11,399 bases of DNA from Candidatus Wolfebacteria bacterium (GTDB lineage Bacteria > Patescibacteriota > Minisyncoccia > UBA6257 > UBA9933): positions 1 to 11,399 of the forward strand of contig JAPLZW010000107.1 of the NCBI GenBank assembly GCA_026394835.1. The letters run 5' to 3'. The first letter of the stretch is position 1, and each line of letters starts with the position of its first letter. Below are positions 3,992 through 10,288 of the stretch, in pieces. The notes beneath the pieces were generated by a model. The model saw only the letters and a program-made list of their open reading frames with translations, ran no database searches and was not told where the DNA came from. The position numbers and the translations under genes were made by a program.

Positions 3992-6900
3992 TTAAAATCC
4001 GGCTCGCGCAAAACCCATCTGCATCCGCATTATTTGAAACGATCCCCTGATGCCTCTCATTGCTTGAAGTTTTTCCTGGAGGGGAAAATCGTCATCGGCC
4101 ACCACTTTGAAATACTCTTTAAGATTGTGAAGGGCTCTTTCCGGAAGCGGCGTTGCCCCTTTCGCGGAAACATATTTATCAATATCTCCGACAGTCAATC
4201 TTTCCGATTTTATAACTTTTGCCAATTCCGGGATTTTCTCGTCTTTGAAAAATCCGTCGTTCGCGCCGAAAATTTTATTCAGATAAGTCTCTTTCTGGCT
4301 TATTGACGGAAAATTCGGAAGTTCGGGCGCAACAATAACCTGGCTCTCCGGAATTTCTAAGGCAGGAGTTGGAACTTCCGCGCCTTCAACCGGAGCATCC
4401 GGATAAATATCAGGTTCCCTGCCAATTCGGGATTCTTCAATTACGGAAGCAGTAGCGGACTCTTGTCCATCCGGCACTGATTCATGGCCGTGAAAAGGTT
4501 TTAAGCCGTCAACTTCCGGCTCCACCGCCCCAACCGCTTCGGACTTCGGAAAATCATAAGTGGTTTTTCCTTTGCCTGTCATAATAATTTTATTATCGGC
4601 ATCAAGAGAAACTCTCACTCCGGCTTTTGAAATTCCTTTCAGGGTCTCCCCTCCTTCCATATAGCCCTGCTCGTTCAACAGCCTTAGAGTTTCGCGGTTT
4701 AAAATCTTTTCCGCGGCTCCCGGAGTTTTAAGCTCTTCGGGATTTATTTTAAGGTTAATTTTCTTCAAAAAAGCTTCCGGGTCTTTTTCAAGCTGATTCT
4801 TCAAAAGTTCGTGGACTGGATTCCACGCACCCTGACCTTTCTTAACTTCAATTGATTCTGGTTCTGCCACTGCCTCGGGAATCGCAGTTTTTGGAGATTC
4901 GGGAATTGCCTCGGCCGCCCCCTGTCCCGCGCCTTTGGGAGCGGAATCAACAAAGCCAGTCACCCTTACCGCCATCTCGCTACTCGACGAATCGGGAAGC
5001 CTTAAATTAGCCTTTCCTGTTTGATTGATAACCTCGCGCGCAGCCAAACCACTACCGGAAAACCAATTTTTTTCTATTAAATCAACTCCTGTTGTCCCGA
5101 AATATCCTCCGGCAAAAGCCGCGGCAACCTGAACGGCAGTCTCTATGTTTTTTCTTTTTTGGTATTCCTTCAAAAAGATTTCGTATTTCTCTTGGGCAAG
5201 ATGAGGATTCTCGGAGTCAAATTCTCTTGCCAATTTCTCCTCTGTTTCTTTTTTCCAATCTTCTAATTTATTGCCATAATAAAGCTCCATTCCTTTTTGG
5301 GCTAAAATTCCCCCTCCGCCCGCGCCTGCCAAACCTTTCGCGCCACGGTAAGCCCTAGCTCCGATCCCAAAAAGAATCGCCGCCGGAGCGAGCCCCGATG
5401 CCGTAATCGCGGCCGCTCCCCCAATCAGAGTGGACGTAATCGCGAGTCTTTTATACTTGTCTATTCCCGCCCATTTTCCCCAAGCTCTTAAAATTATATT
5501 CTTTTCCCTTGGAGGATAAGAATCAGCCTTCGCTTCTTTAAGTTTTATATTTTCTTCCAAGAAAAACTTTTTGAAAAGTTTCGACCGGTATTTTACCAAT
5601 TCAGAATCAATGTATTCTTCTTTTGTCCCGTTAAATTCTCTGGGACGAATTTCTTCTTGTAAATCTTCTTTTTCTTTGTCGTAAAGAATTTTCGCGTATT
5701 CTTTTCTCGCTGTTTTATAAGCTAATTCCGCCTCCCTTAAATCTTCCGGCACATCATCCGATTTTGTTTTCCAGCCGAAAATCTTCGCCCGCAAAAAACT
5801 GACTCTTTGGGTATTTTTTTTATTGTGTTCGCCGTAAATTTTTAAATACTCCGCCCGAGCTTTATCAAATTCCAGCTCCGAAATTTTTTCTTTAATCGGC
5901 GGTTTGGGATGTTTGGATTCAAAACGATTCTTCGATCCTCTTCCGAGAACCGTCATTGATTGTTCCGGCAAATCCGTAAACTCGGCTCGGTCTGCCGCTT
6001 CTTGTTCCAGATATAAATTCCATAACCTTTCAATTTCCTTTCTTTGTTCTTCGCTTCCGTAGTCTTCCCACAATCCATTAATTTGCTCTTGAACTTCACT
6101 ATCCAAAACCGGCTCGGTGATTTTATCCACCACCGGCAAATTCGCCGGCGGCTCGGCGCCAATTCCATTCTTATTCTTTTTTCCTCTCTTTTTCACCGGA
6201 GGTTCTTTGGGATGTTTTCTTAAATAATCTTCTCCTTCCGAATTTACGGTATCCGTATCAAGCTTTGATTTTTTTGAATCTTTTTTGGTTATATTTTTCT
6301 TACTGTCCCTTGCCGGCCCGAAGAAGACCTCATCCCCGGCCGCAATTCCCCGCAGAAGATTTTCTTTCCTGATTTTTTCGTCAAAAACACCAAGCTCTCT
6401 TTCAATTTCCTGGTCAATCATCCAATCCGGAACAGTCGCCCATTTGGTTTTTCTTAGTATTGTAAAAAGTTTTTCCCTGGCTTTTCCAAATTCATTTAGA
6501 AATCCAGAGCTATTACTTCCTTGCCTCTTGAATTCTTCAAAGCGCTTTTTCTCGGCCGCAAAAAGTTCTTGCTTCGCGAATTTCACTTCTTCTTCCGACA
6601 CGCCCTCTCTTGGCGCTGAATAAATCTCCTCCGCTATAGACCTTAATTCCTCCGGAGATTTTAATCTCTCCGGATTACCACCTTTATTAATAAATTTCTT
6701 CAACTCCCTCTTCAGGTCATCAATTCTCTCCGCAACTTTCTGAGGCAAACCTTTTCCTCCTTTTTTTATTTCGGGGAGATATCGAAGATATGCATGAAAT
6801 AATTCTTCTTCAAATTTTTGGGCCGGACTCAAAGTGGATTCCACTGCTTCTTCTTTGGAAGATTTTTCCTTTGCGGCGATAACAGGATGTAGCACTTCTT

Positions 6901-7327
6901 TATTTTCCAAAATAACCGGAGCGGGCGGAATGACTGCTTCTTCATTTCCTTCGTTGCGAGGCTCATCTTTTTCTACGGGAGGAAGCGGAGGAATCCTCTC
7001 CCTATCCACCATGCCGACTATCCTGCTGATTTCTTCGCCCGCGCCAGATTTACGAATGCGCCTTTCAAGTTTTCTAAGCTCTTCCGCCCTGGAATTATCT
7101 CCTCCCACAGTCGCACTTCTGTATGCTTCGGTAAATTCAGATAAAAGACGTTCAATTTTTTTATTGCCAACCTGCCTTGTTTCATCCACGCCATCCTCAT
7201 CCCCCGCCACCATTCTTTCTGCGCTGATTTTTCCGGCGCGACTAGCCCTCTCATTATCTTTCATCCCCGACAAATCAAGAGGTTCCGGCCTCCCTTTTTC
7301 AATTTTAGTAATATCGTTTTTTGCCAT
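3992..7327 (-). CDS. Very large (1111 aa) charged protein with central hydrophobic region, unknown
   Basis: The largest gene here. The N-terminal ~600 residues are highly charged, Lys/Glu-rich, largely helical or disordered, without a signal peptide. A central Gly/Ala-rich hydrophobic stretch (about residues 623-685, ITSTLIGGAAAITASGLAP ... GAKGLAGAGGGGILAQKG) and a second (about 728-750, AVQVAAAFAGGYFGTTGVDL) could be membrane helices or a membrane-active hairpin. About residues 825-920 form a compact domain beginning KKGQGAWNPVHELLKNQL; a distant LysM-like repeat is possible but unproven. A Pro/Glu-rich linker follows, then a helical C-terminus. It starts 11 nt after pcm's stop, so the two are probably co-transcribed. 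I recognise no enzyme motif; a membrane-tethered surface or scaffold role is a guess. Confidence 0.8.
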   Translation of the reverse strand: MAKNDITKIEKGRPEPLDLSGMKDNERASRAGKISAERMVAGDEDGVDETRQVGNKKIERLLSEFTEAYRSATVGGDNSRAEELRKLERRIRKSGAGEEISRIVGMVDRERIPPLPPVEKDEPRNEGNEEAVIPPAPVILENKEVLHPVIAAKEKSSKEEAVESTLSPAQKFEEELFHAYLRYLPEIKKGGKGLPQKVAERIDDLKRELKKFINKGGNPERLKSPEELRSIAEEIYSAPREGVSEEEVKFAKQELFAAEKKRFEEFKRQGSNSSGFLNEFGKAREKLFTILRKTKWATVPDWMIDQEIERELGVFDEKIRKENLLRGIAAGDEVFFGPARDSKKNITKKDSKKSKLDTDTVNSEGEDYLRKHPKEPPVKKRGKKNKNGIGAEPPANLPVVDKITEPVLDSEVQEQINGLWEDYGSEEQRKEIERLWNLYLEQEAADRAEFTDLPEQSMTVLGRGSKNRFESKHPKPPIKEKISELEFDKARAEYLKIYGEHNKKNTQRVSFLRAKIFGWKTKSDDVPEDLREAELAYKTARKEYAKILYDKEKEDLQEEIRPREFNGTKEEYIDSELVKYRSKLFKKFFLEENIKLKEAKADSYPPREKNIILRAWGKWAGIDKYKRLAITSTLIGGAAAITASGLAPAAILFGIGARAYRGAKGLAGAGGGGILAQKGMELYYGNKLEDWKKETEEKLAREFDSENPHLAQEKYEIFLKEYQKRKNIETAVQVAAAFAGGYFGTTGVDLIEKNWFSGSGLAAREVINQTGKANLRLPDSSSSEMAVRVTGFVDSAPKGAGQGAAEAIPESPKTAIPEAVAEPESIEVKKGQGAWNPVHELLKNQLEKDPEAFLKKINLKINPEELKTPGAAEKILNRETLRLLNEQGYMEGGETLKGISKAGVRVSLDADNKIIMTGKGKTTYDFPKSEAVGAVEPEVDGLKPFHGHESVPDGQESATASVIEESRIGREPDIYPDAPVEGAEVPTPALEIPESQVIVAPELPNFPSISQKETYLNKIFGANDGFFKDEKIPELAKVIKSERLTVGDIDKYVSAKGATPLPERALHNLKEYFKVVADDDFPLQEKLQAMRGIRGSFQIMRMQMGFARAGF

Positions 7328-7338
7328 AGAAAACCAAT

Positions 7339-7986
7339 TTAACCTTTCACAAGCGGCACAAAACTGAAGCCGAAGTATTCTTTCTTATTATATTTATTTT
7401 TCCCGATTTTATCAATCACGAAAACGCTCTGGTTTACCGGCGCCACGATTCTGCCGCCGATTTTAAGCTGCTTTTTCCAGATTTCCGGCACATCGCCCTT
7501 GCTCGCGGCTCCGGCGATTATCCTGTCAAAAGGAGCTTCTTCTTTAAAACCCTTTGAGCCGTCACTCTTTATGATTTTCGCCACTTCTTTTCCGATAAAT
7601 CCGTATTTTCCAATATTCTTTTCCGCAAATTCCTTGAGTTCATCTACTCTTTCAAGGCCAATAATTTTTCCGAGCGCAGAAGCCCCATTATGGCTCACAA
7701 TACGAGAAAGAATAGCGGTCTGCCAGCCGCTGCCCGAACCGATTTCCAAAATTTTCTCTCCGATTTTCGGCTCCAAAAGCTCTATCATAAAAGCCACGGT
7801 AAGGGGTTGAGAAATCGTCTGCTCAAAGCCGATGGATAATGGCACGTTTAAATAAGCTTCGGCTTTGAATTCATCCGGAACAAAATCAGCGCGGTCAATT
7901 GCCCTAAAAGCTTCCGTAATTTCCGGCCTTACCAAAAATCCGTCTTTAATTAAAGAGTTTATAAGGTTTTCATATTCAGCTGCCAT
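7339..7986 (-). CDS. pcm: Protein-L-isoaspartate O-methyltransferase
   Basis: A 215-residue class I SAM-dependent methyltransferase of the PCMT family, which methylates L-isoaspartyl residues in aged proteins and starts their repair. SAM motif I is EIGSGSGWQTAIL (residues 81-93). The family's substrate-side motif TISQP is at 57-61, and the motif II/III region PFDRIIAGAASKGDVPE and LKIGGRIVAPV follows. Length fits bacterial Pcm. The usual EIGTGSGYQ is slightly altered (Thr to Ser, Tyr to Trp), conservatively. The ATG follows an extended -10 box by 7 nt, implying a leaderless mRNA. It is the first gene of a unit with the 1111-residue protein downstream. Confidence 0.93.
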   Translation of the reverse strand: MAAEYENLINSLIKDGFLVRPEITEAFRAIDRADFVPDEFKAEAYLNVPLSIGFEQTISQPLTVAFMIELLEPKIGEKILEIGSGSGWQTAILSRIVSHNGASALGKIIGLERVDELKEFAEKNIGKYGFIGKEVAKIIKSDGSKGFKEEAPFDRIIAGAASKGDVPEIWKKQLKIGGRIVAPVNQSVFVIDKIGKNKYNKKEYFGFSFVPLVKG

Positions 7987-7993
7987 TGCTTGA

Positions 7994-8002
7994 ATTATAC
8001 CA
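7994..8002 (-). promoter_or_regulatory. Extended -10 promoter, leaderless start of pcm
   Basis: TGGTATAAT on the minus strand with 7 nt (TCAAGCA) to the pcm ATG at 7986, the same spacing as in the DUF5663-like gene. Confidence 0.6.
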
Positions 8003-8024
8003 GCATTAAAAGTAAAAAATGCTG
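8001..8024. promoter_or_regulatory. 7-bp inverted repeat overlapping the pcm promoter
   Basis: CAGCATT (8001-8007) and AATGCTG (8018-8024) form a perfect inverted repeat with a 10-nt centre. It covers the extended -10 and spacer region of the pcm promoter. This is an operator-like position, but no regulator can be named. Confidence 0.4.
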
Positions 8025-8039
8025 TTGATAAGAGAATAA

Positions 8040-8068
8040 TTGACTTGCGGACGGATAAATAGTATGAT
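8040..8068 (+). promoter_or_regulatory. Promoter of the two-gene plus-strand unit
   Basis: TTGACT (8040-8045), 17-nt spacer, TATGAT (8063-8068). The start near 8075 precedes a 9-bp hairpin and the first gene. It is divergent from pcm. Confidence 0.7.
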
Positions 8069-8081
8069 AAAAATTCGTTTT

Positions 8082-8104
8082 GATTTGAACTTATCGTTCA
8101 AATC
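8082..8104 (+). promoter_or_regulatory. 5' leader hairpin of the plus-strand unit
   Basis: GATTTGAAC-TTATC-GTTCAAATC is a perfect 9-bp stem with a 5-nt loop, 7-10 nt from the predicted transcript start. This is a typical position for an mRNA-stabilising or regulatory hairpin. No U-run follows, so it is not a terminator. Confidence 0.55.
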
Positions 8105-8167
8105 GTCGCCGCACCTTTAATAATAAGATGGACGAGAAGACACAAGAACAAGGAGGAATTGCCAAAA

Positions 8168-8461
8168 ATGGAATGGTTCAAAGTAAACTTCAAAGGGAGA
8201 AAGATGTTGGTCCAGGCTCCTAACCCGACTACGGTGTTGCAGTTCTTCACGAACTGCGAAACGATTGCCAGTATCGGGCGAAAGGATCCCCCTGCGACCA
8301 AAAAAGCCAAAGGGAAGAAAAACGGAACTTTCCTTCTTTCGGTGGATAGATATCAAGGCGAAGCATCTCACAAAAATAACTTGCAATGCTTCATGATTGA
8401 TTCTGTAAGACCCGGGCTCAACGCTTTGAAAAAACTGGGCATTAAAATCCAAACATCCTGA
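8168..8461 (+). CDS. Small basic protein, unknown (first gene of plus-strand pair)
   Basis: A 97-residue soluble basic protein (MEWFKVNFKGRKMLVQAPN ...). It has a lysine-rich middle (PPATKKAKGKKNG, about residues 42-54) between a likely beta-rich N-terminus and a C-terminal CFMIDSVRPGLNALKKLGIKIQ segment. The family is not recognised. ATG 8168 is chosen because AGGAGG (8151-8156) lies 11 nt upstream; a TTG at 8159 would be only 2 nt from it. It is expressed from the promoter at 8040-8068 and followed by a second gene 32 nt later. These are the only plus-strand genes in the window and the only ones, apart from the 68-residue membrane protein, with strong ribosome binding sites. Confidence 0.65.
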   Translation: MEWFKVNFKGRKMLVQAPNPTTVLQFFTNCETIASIGRKDPPATKKAKGKKNGTFLLSVDRYQGEASHKNNLQCFMIDSVRPGLNALKKLGIKIQTS

Positions 8462-8465
8462 CAGG

Positions 8466-8475
8466 AAGGAGGTGA
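8466..8475 (+). promoter_or_regulatory. Perfect 10-nt Shine-Dalgarno (AAGGAGGTGA), distant from its ATG
   Basis: AAGGAGGTGA is fully complementary to the standard 16S 3' end (TCACCTCCTT). The next in-frame start, ATG 8494, is about 21 nt beyond the GGAGG core, much further than usual, and no in-frame alternative start lies between. Confidence 0.7.
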
Positions 8476-8493
8476 ACTACTGGTTTTGTCGGC

Positions 8494-8691
8494 ATGAAAT
8501 TCTCCGCAACCAACCCCGTACGGAATGGAGTGGAGGCCAGTATGCCGGAGATCCACACGATCTACGCGAAACACCCCGGAAAGCCGGAAAAGAGGATCTT
8601 CGTGTTGCACGCCGAGGCAGCGAAGAAGGTTGAGCAGCTGAGGCGAGAAGGTCTCATCGCCAGAGACCCACACGCGAACGCCAATCATTAG
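8494..8691 (+). CDS. Small protein, unknown (second gene of plus-strand pair)
   Basis: A 65-residue protein (MKFSATNPVRNGVEASMPE ...) with a short strand-like middle (KRIFVLHAEAAKKVEQLRREGLI, shown here only in part as a helix with many Arg/Lys/Glu). The coding DNA is visibly richer in G and C than the neighbouring minus-strand genes, suggesting another origin. The Shine-Dalgarno is perfect but far from the ATG. A 13-bp terminator follows 36 nt after the stop. It is transcribed with the preceding gene. Family and function are not recognised. Confidence 0.6.
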   Translation: MKFSATNPVRNGVEASMPEIHTIYAKHPGKPEKRIFVLHAEAAKKVEQLRREGLIARDPHANANH

Positions 8692-8726
8692 TTCTTCTCA
8701 TCTGTCCGCTATCAGACCAATCGCCA

Positions 8727-8766
8727 AAATCCCGGGGCCGCGCAAGCAGCCTCGGGATTTTTATTT
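8727..8766 (+). terminator. Strong intrinsic terminator of the plus-strand pair
   Basis: AAAATCCCG with CGGGATTTT plus four inner pairs (GGGC/GCCT) gives a 13-bp stem with a loop of about 10 nt, followed by TTTATTTTTATT. It insulates the plus-strand unit from the converging tRNA-Trp/rpmG transcript. Confidence 0.88.
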
Positions 8767-8772
8767 TTATTA

Positions 8773-8814
8773 GCGGGCTTACCCGCCGAAACCGGCTATG
8801 CCGGTGAAGGCGGG
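8773..8814. repeat. REP-like GC-rich hairpin overlapping the 3' end of tRNA-Trp
   Basis: CCCGCC-GAA-ACCGGC-TAT-GCCGGT-GAA-GGCGGG (8782-8814) folds into two 6-bp stems with a symmetric GAA/GAA internal loop. A competing GCGGG/CCCGC hairpin (8773-8786) shares its left arm. The right arm includes the last bases of tRNA-Trp (8811-8814). Confidence 0.7.
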
Positions 8815-8881
8815 AGCTGAGGGAATCGGACCCCCGACCGCGGTTTTGGAGACCGCTGTTATGCCACTTAACTAAGCTCCC
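8811..8881 (-). tRNA. tRNA-Trp (anticodon CCA)
   Basis: Acceptor GGGAGCT/AGCTCCC, D-arm GTTA-AGTGGCA-TAAC, anticodon arm GCGGT-CTCCAAA-ACCGC (CCA, Trp), T-arm GGGGG-TCCGATT-CCCTC with one G-U pair, and discriminator G73 as expected for Trp. No CCA tail is encoded. T-loop position 55 is C. It lies 12 nt after the rpmG stop codon and is probably transcribed with it. Confidence 0.95.
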
Positions 8882-8893
8882 TCGCTAAGGATT

Positions 8894-9061
8894 TTAAACC
8901 TTAGCCTCTTTGTGGAGGGTATGTTTCTTGCACCATTTGCAGTATTTTTTGAGTTCAAGCTTTTTCTCTTGGGATTTCTTTCTCCGGGTATAATAATTGA
9001 ACCGCTTGCAAACAGAACACCTCATTTTTACGAGATTTTCGCGAAATTTTGATTTAGGCAT
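8894..9061 (-). CDS. rpmG: 50S ribosomal protein L33 (zinc-binding form)
   Basis: A 55-residue L33. It has the two CxxC pairs of the zinc-binding (C+) form, CSVC (residues 15-18) and CKWC (41-44), the family core FNYYTRRKK, and the typical ending LELKKYC ... KKHTLHKEAKV. It is a small structural protein of the large subunit near the E site. The start ATG at 9061 is preceded by a weak AAGG at a suitable distance. It sits between tRNA-Val(GAC) and tRNA-Trp, a tRNA-rpmG arrangement common in bacteria, where secE often follows; secE is not present here. A TTGAAA-N17-TAATAA promoter may lie in the 60-nt gap upstream. Confidence 0.96.
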   Translation of the reverse strand: MPKSKFRENLVKMRCSVCKRFNYYTRRKKSQEKKLELKKYCKWCKKHTLHKEAKV

Positions 9062-9104
9062 ATCGCCTTATTATTAGCAGACTTTTGATTATTTTTCAAC
9101 TTTT

Positions 9105-9117
9105 TCCGATAGAATCG
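9105..9117 (-). other. Small hairpin after tRNA-Val(GAC)
   Basis: CCGAT-AGA-ATCGG, a 5-bp stem directly beyond the tRNA 3' end. On the minus strand no U-run follows, so it is more likely a 3'-processing stop than a terminator. Confidence 0.3.
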
Positions 9118-9120
9118 GTG

Positions 9121-9192
9121 TGGGCCCAGTAGGAATCGAACCTACTACTTCGTCGATGTCAACGACGCGTTCTACCAGTGAACTATGAGCCC
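9121..9192 (-). tRNA. tRNA-Val (anticodon GAC)
   Basis: Acceptor GGGCTCA/TGGGCCC (one G-U), D-arm GTTC-ACTGGTA-GAAC, anticodon arm CGTCG-TTGACAT-CGACG (GAC, Val), T-arm GTAGG-TTCGATT-CCTAC with a normal TTC loop, discriminator A, no encoded CCA. Its first ten bases double as the last codons and TAG stop of the upstream endonuclease-like gene. Confidence 0.95.
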
Positions 9193-9878
9193 AATTTGTT
9201 CATGACTCGCTCACAAAACAGTTCGCTTAAATTTAATAATCTTCTCTTTATGGCAACATGACCGCATCTTAGATTGCACACACCCTTATAATACTTAAAT
9301 GTTTTTGAACCTTGCGTTCTTTTGTCTATCGTGACTTGCGTAAAATTTTTAATGGGCAGCCTTAATTGTTTTGACCAATAAATTTTCATTGATTCCGGAT
9401 TTTGGTCTGCTCTAATGTGAAGCTCACACTTGATCGTTTTAATATCAAAATTATAGATTTCCCGCAGACAAACTAAAAAGAAATTCAATATTTTGGGGTC
9501 GCTATTGCCAATACTGGTGTCTTCCGATGACTTTCCTCCTTCTCCCCAATAAAGTATCGATAAGGCAAGTTCAAGCCAATATTTATCGGAAATATCAAGC
9601 CTGCTTAACACATCCATTGCCTGTTTTTTGGCTTCTCCTAAGCGTTTTTCTTTTTGCTCCCTGTGCCACACCGCAGCTTTTTTTCTCGCCTTGATCAATC
9701 CTCGATTTTTACCATCAAGTAATTTTCTTTTTTGTTTTTCGGTTAGTTCAATATTTTTAAACCACTCGCTTAGTGTGGAACGAGGAATGCCATATCTATT
9801 TTCTATTTTAACCATAGAAATTCCTTTCCTCCGTAACTTTATTGCCGCATCTTTATACTCGTACCACCTTGATTTCAT
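9183..9878 (-). CDS. Putative homing endonuclease (HTH plus LAGLIDADG-like)
   Basis: A 231-residue basic protein. Residues about 12-42 form a helix-turn-helix (AAIKLRRKGISMVKIENRYG, then IPRSTLSEWF). A basic helical linker follows to about 85. Residues about 103-140 read LELALSILYWGEGGK ... GNSDPKILNFFLVCLRE, which resembles one LAGLIDADG-type helix with Glu as the acidic residue, a pattern seen in compact HTH-linked homing-endonuclease-like proteins. ATG 9878 is chosen over an upstream TTG because a TTGATA-N17-TATAAT promoter ends 6 nt before it. The gene starts about 50 nt after the intron-bearing tRNA-Thr and its stop lies in tRNA-Val(GAC). The location favours an intron-mobility role, but it could be a transposase-like regulator; catalytic activity is not shown by sequence. 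Confidence 0.6.
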   Translation of the reverse strand: MKSRWYEYKDAAIKLRRKGISMVKIENRYGIPRSTLSEWFKNIELTEKQKRKLLDGKNRGLIKARKKAAVWHREQKEKRLGEAKKQAMDVLSRLDISDKYWLELALSILYWGEGGKSSEDTSIGNSDPKILNFFLVCLREIYNFDIKTIKCELHIRADQNPESMKIYWSKQLRLPIKNFTQVTIDKRTQGSKTFKYYKGVCNLRCGHVAIKRRLLNLSELFCERVMNKLGS

Positions 9879-9884
9879 GTATAA

Positions 9885-9913
9885 ATTATACAATCTGCGG
9901 TACAGATTATCAA
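9885..9913 (-). promoter_or_regulatory. Promoter of the putative homing endonuclease gene (leaderless)
   Basis: Minus strand: TTGATA (9913-9908), 17-nt spacer, TATAAT (9890-9885). Only 6 nt (TTATAC) remain before ATG 9878. The -35 lies 13 nt past the tRNA-Thr 3' end. Confidence 0.65.
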
Positions 9914-9925
9914 TGTGCTTTACGG

Positions 9926-10195
9926 AGCCGTTGGTCGGGTTTGAACCGACGACCTACTCCTTCGCTTACACCTCGTTTTTTATAAACACCATACGAGGGC
10001 TAGACTGTATCTTCTCCGATTATAATCGGAGTCTCTTGTCAGTCGTTCGGGCTCGATCATTTATAAATCGGCCACGGTCTTAGCCTGTGCGGGCTTTTAA
10101 CCGTTATTCGAGATTCATTCCGGATGTTACCATTCGAACGGGCAGGAAGCTTGCGCCCCACCATGGAGTTGCTCTACCAGCTGAGCTACAACGGC
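9926..10195 (-). tRNA. tRNA-Thr (anticodon GGT), interrupted by a group I intron
   Basis: Exon 1 (10195-10160, 36 nt): acceptor GCCGTTG, D-arm GCTC-AGCTGGTA-GAGC, anticodon strand ACTCC, then ATGGT. Exon 2 (9962-9927, 36 nt): AA, anticodon strand GGAGT, T-arm GTCGG-TTCAAAC-CCGAC, acceptor CAACGGC; discriminator T at 9926. Joined, they give a 72-nt tRNA plus discriminator with anticodon loop ATGGTAA, anticodon GGT (Thr). The intron sits between positions 36 and 37, after U and ending in G, as group I splicing requires. No CCA is encoded. Confidence 0.92.
9963..10159 (-). other. Compact group I intron (197 nt) in tRNA-Thr(GGT)
   Basis: The intron begins after U36 and ends with G at 9963. P1 can form between exon GGT plus intron GGGG and TTCCTGCC, placing a U-G wobble at the 5' splice site. 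The conserved core is seen near the 3' side: P7 strand GACTG, a P8 hairpin CTCCGAT-TATA-ATCGGAG, then the hallmark AAGATACAGTC, which closes P7 with CAGTC. It has no open reading frame, and at 197 nt is near the minimum size. The likely mobility gene lies outside, just downstream. Confidence 0.88.
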
Positions 10196-10226
10196 AATAT
10201 TAAATTTTCAAAACTAGCGTTTATTT

Positions 10227-10254
10227 ATTCTAAGTGTTTTCACTAAAAAGTCCA
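10227..10254 (-). promoter_or_regulatory. Possible promoter of tRNA-Thr(GGT)
   Basis: Minus strand: TGGACT (10254-10249), 16-nt spacer, TAGAAT (10232-10227), start near 10219, about 24 nt before the tRNA. It lies in the AT-rich 93-nt gap after tRNA-Thr(TGT). Confidence 0.45.
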
Positions 10255-10288
10255 TAGTTTAATAACTAAGTTAAAATAATAAAATGTG

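Noticed and set aside
6834..7367. A 177-codon plus-strand frame opposite the 1111-residue gene
   Set aside because: Serine/leucine-rich product typical of the reverse strand of a Lys/Glu-rich gene; no start signals.
8128..8223. A 31-residue plus-strand frame overlapping the first cassette gene
   Set aside because: No Shine-Dalgarno before its ATG; it overlaps the ribosome binding site and start of the better-supported gene in another frame.
8368..8688. A 106-codon minus-strand frame opposite the plus-strand pair
   Set aside because: No ribosome binding site or promoter; the plus strand has promoter, strong Shine-Dalgarno sites and a terminator.
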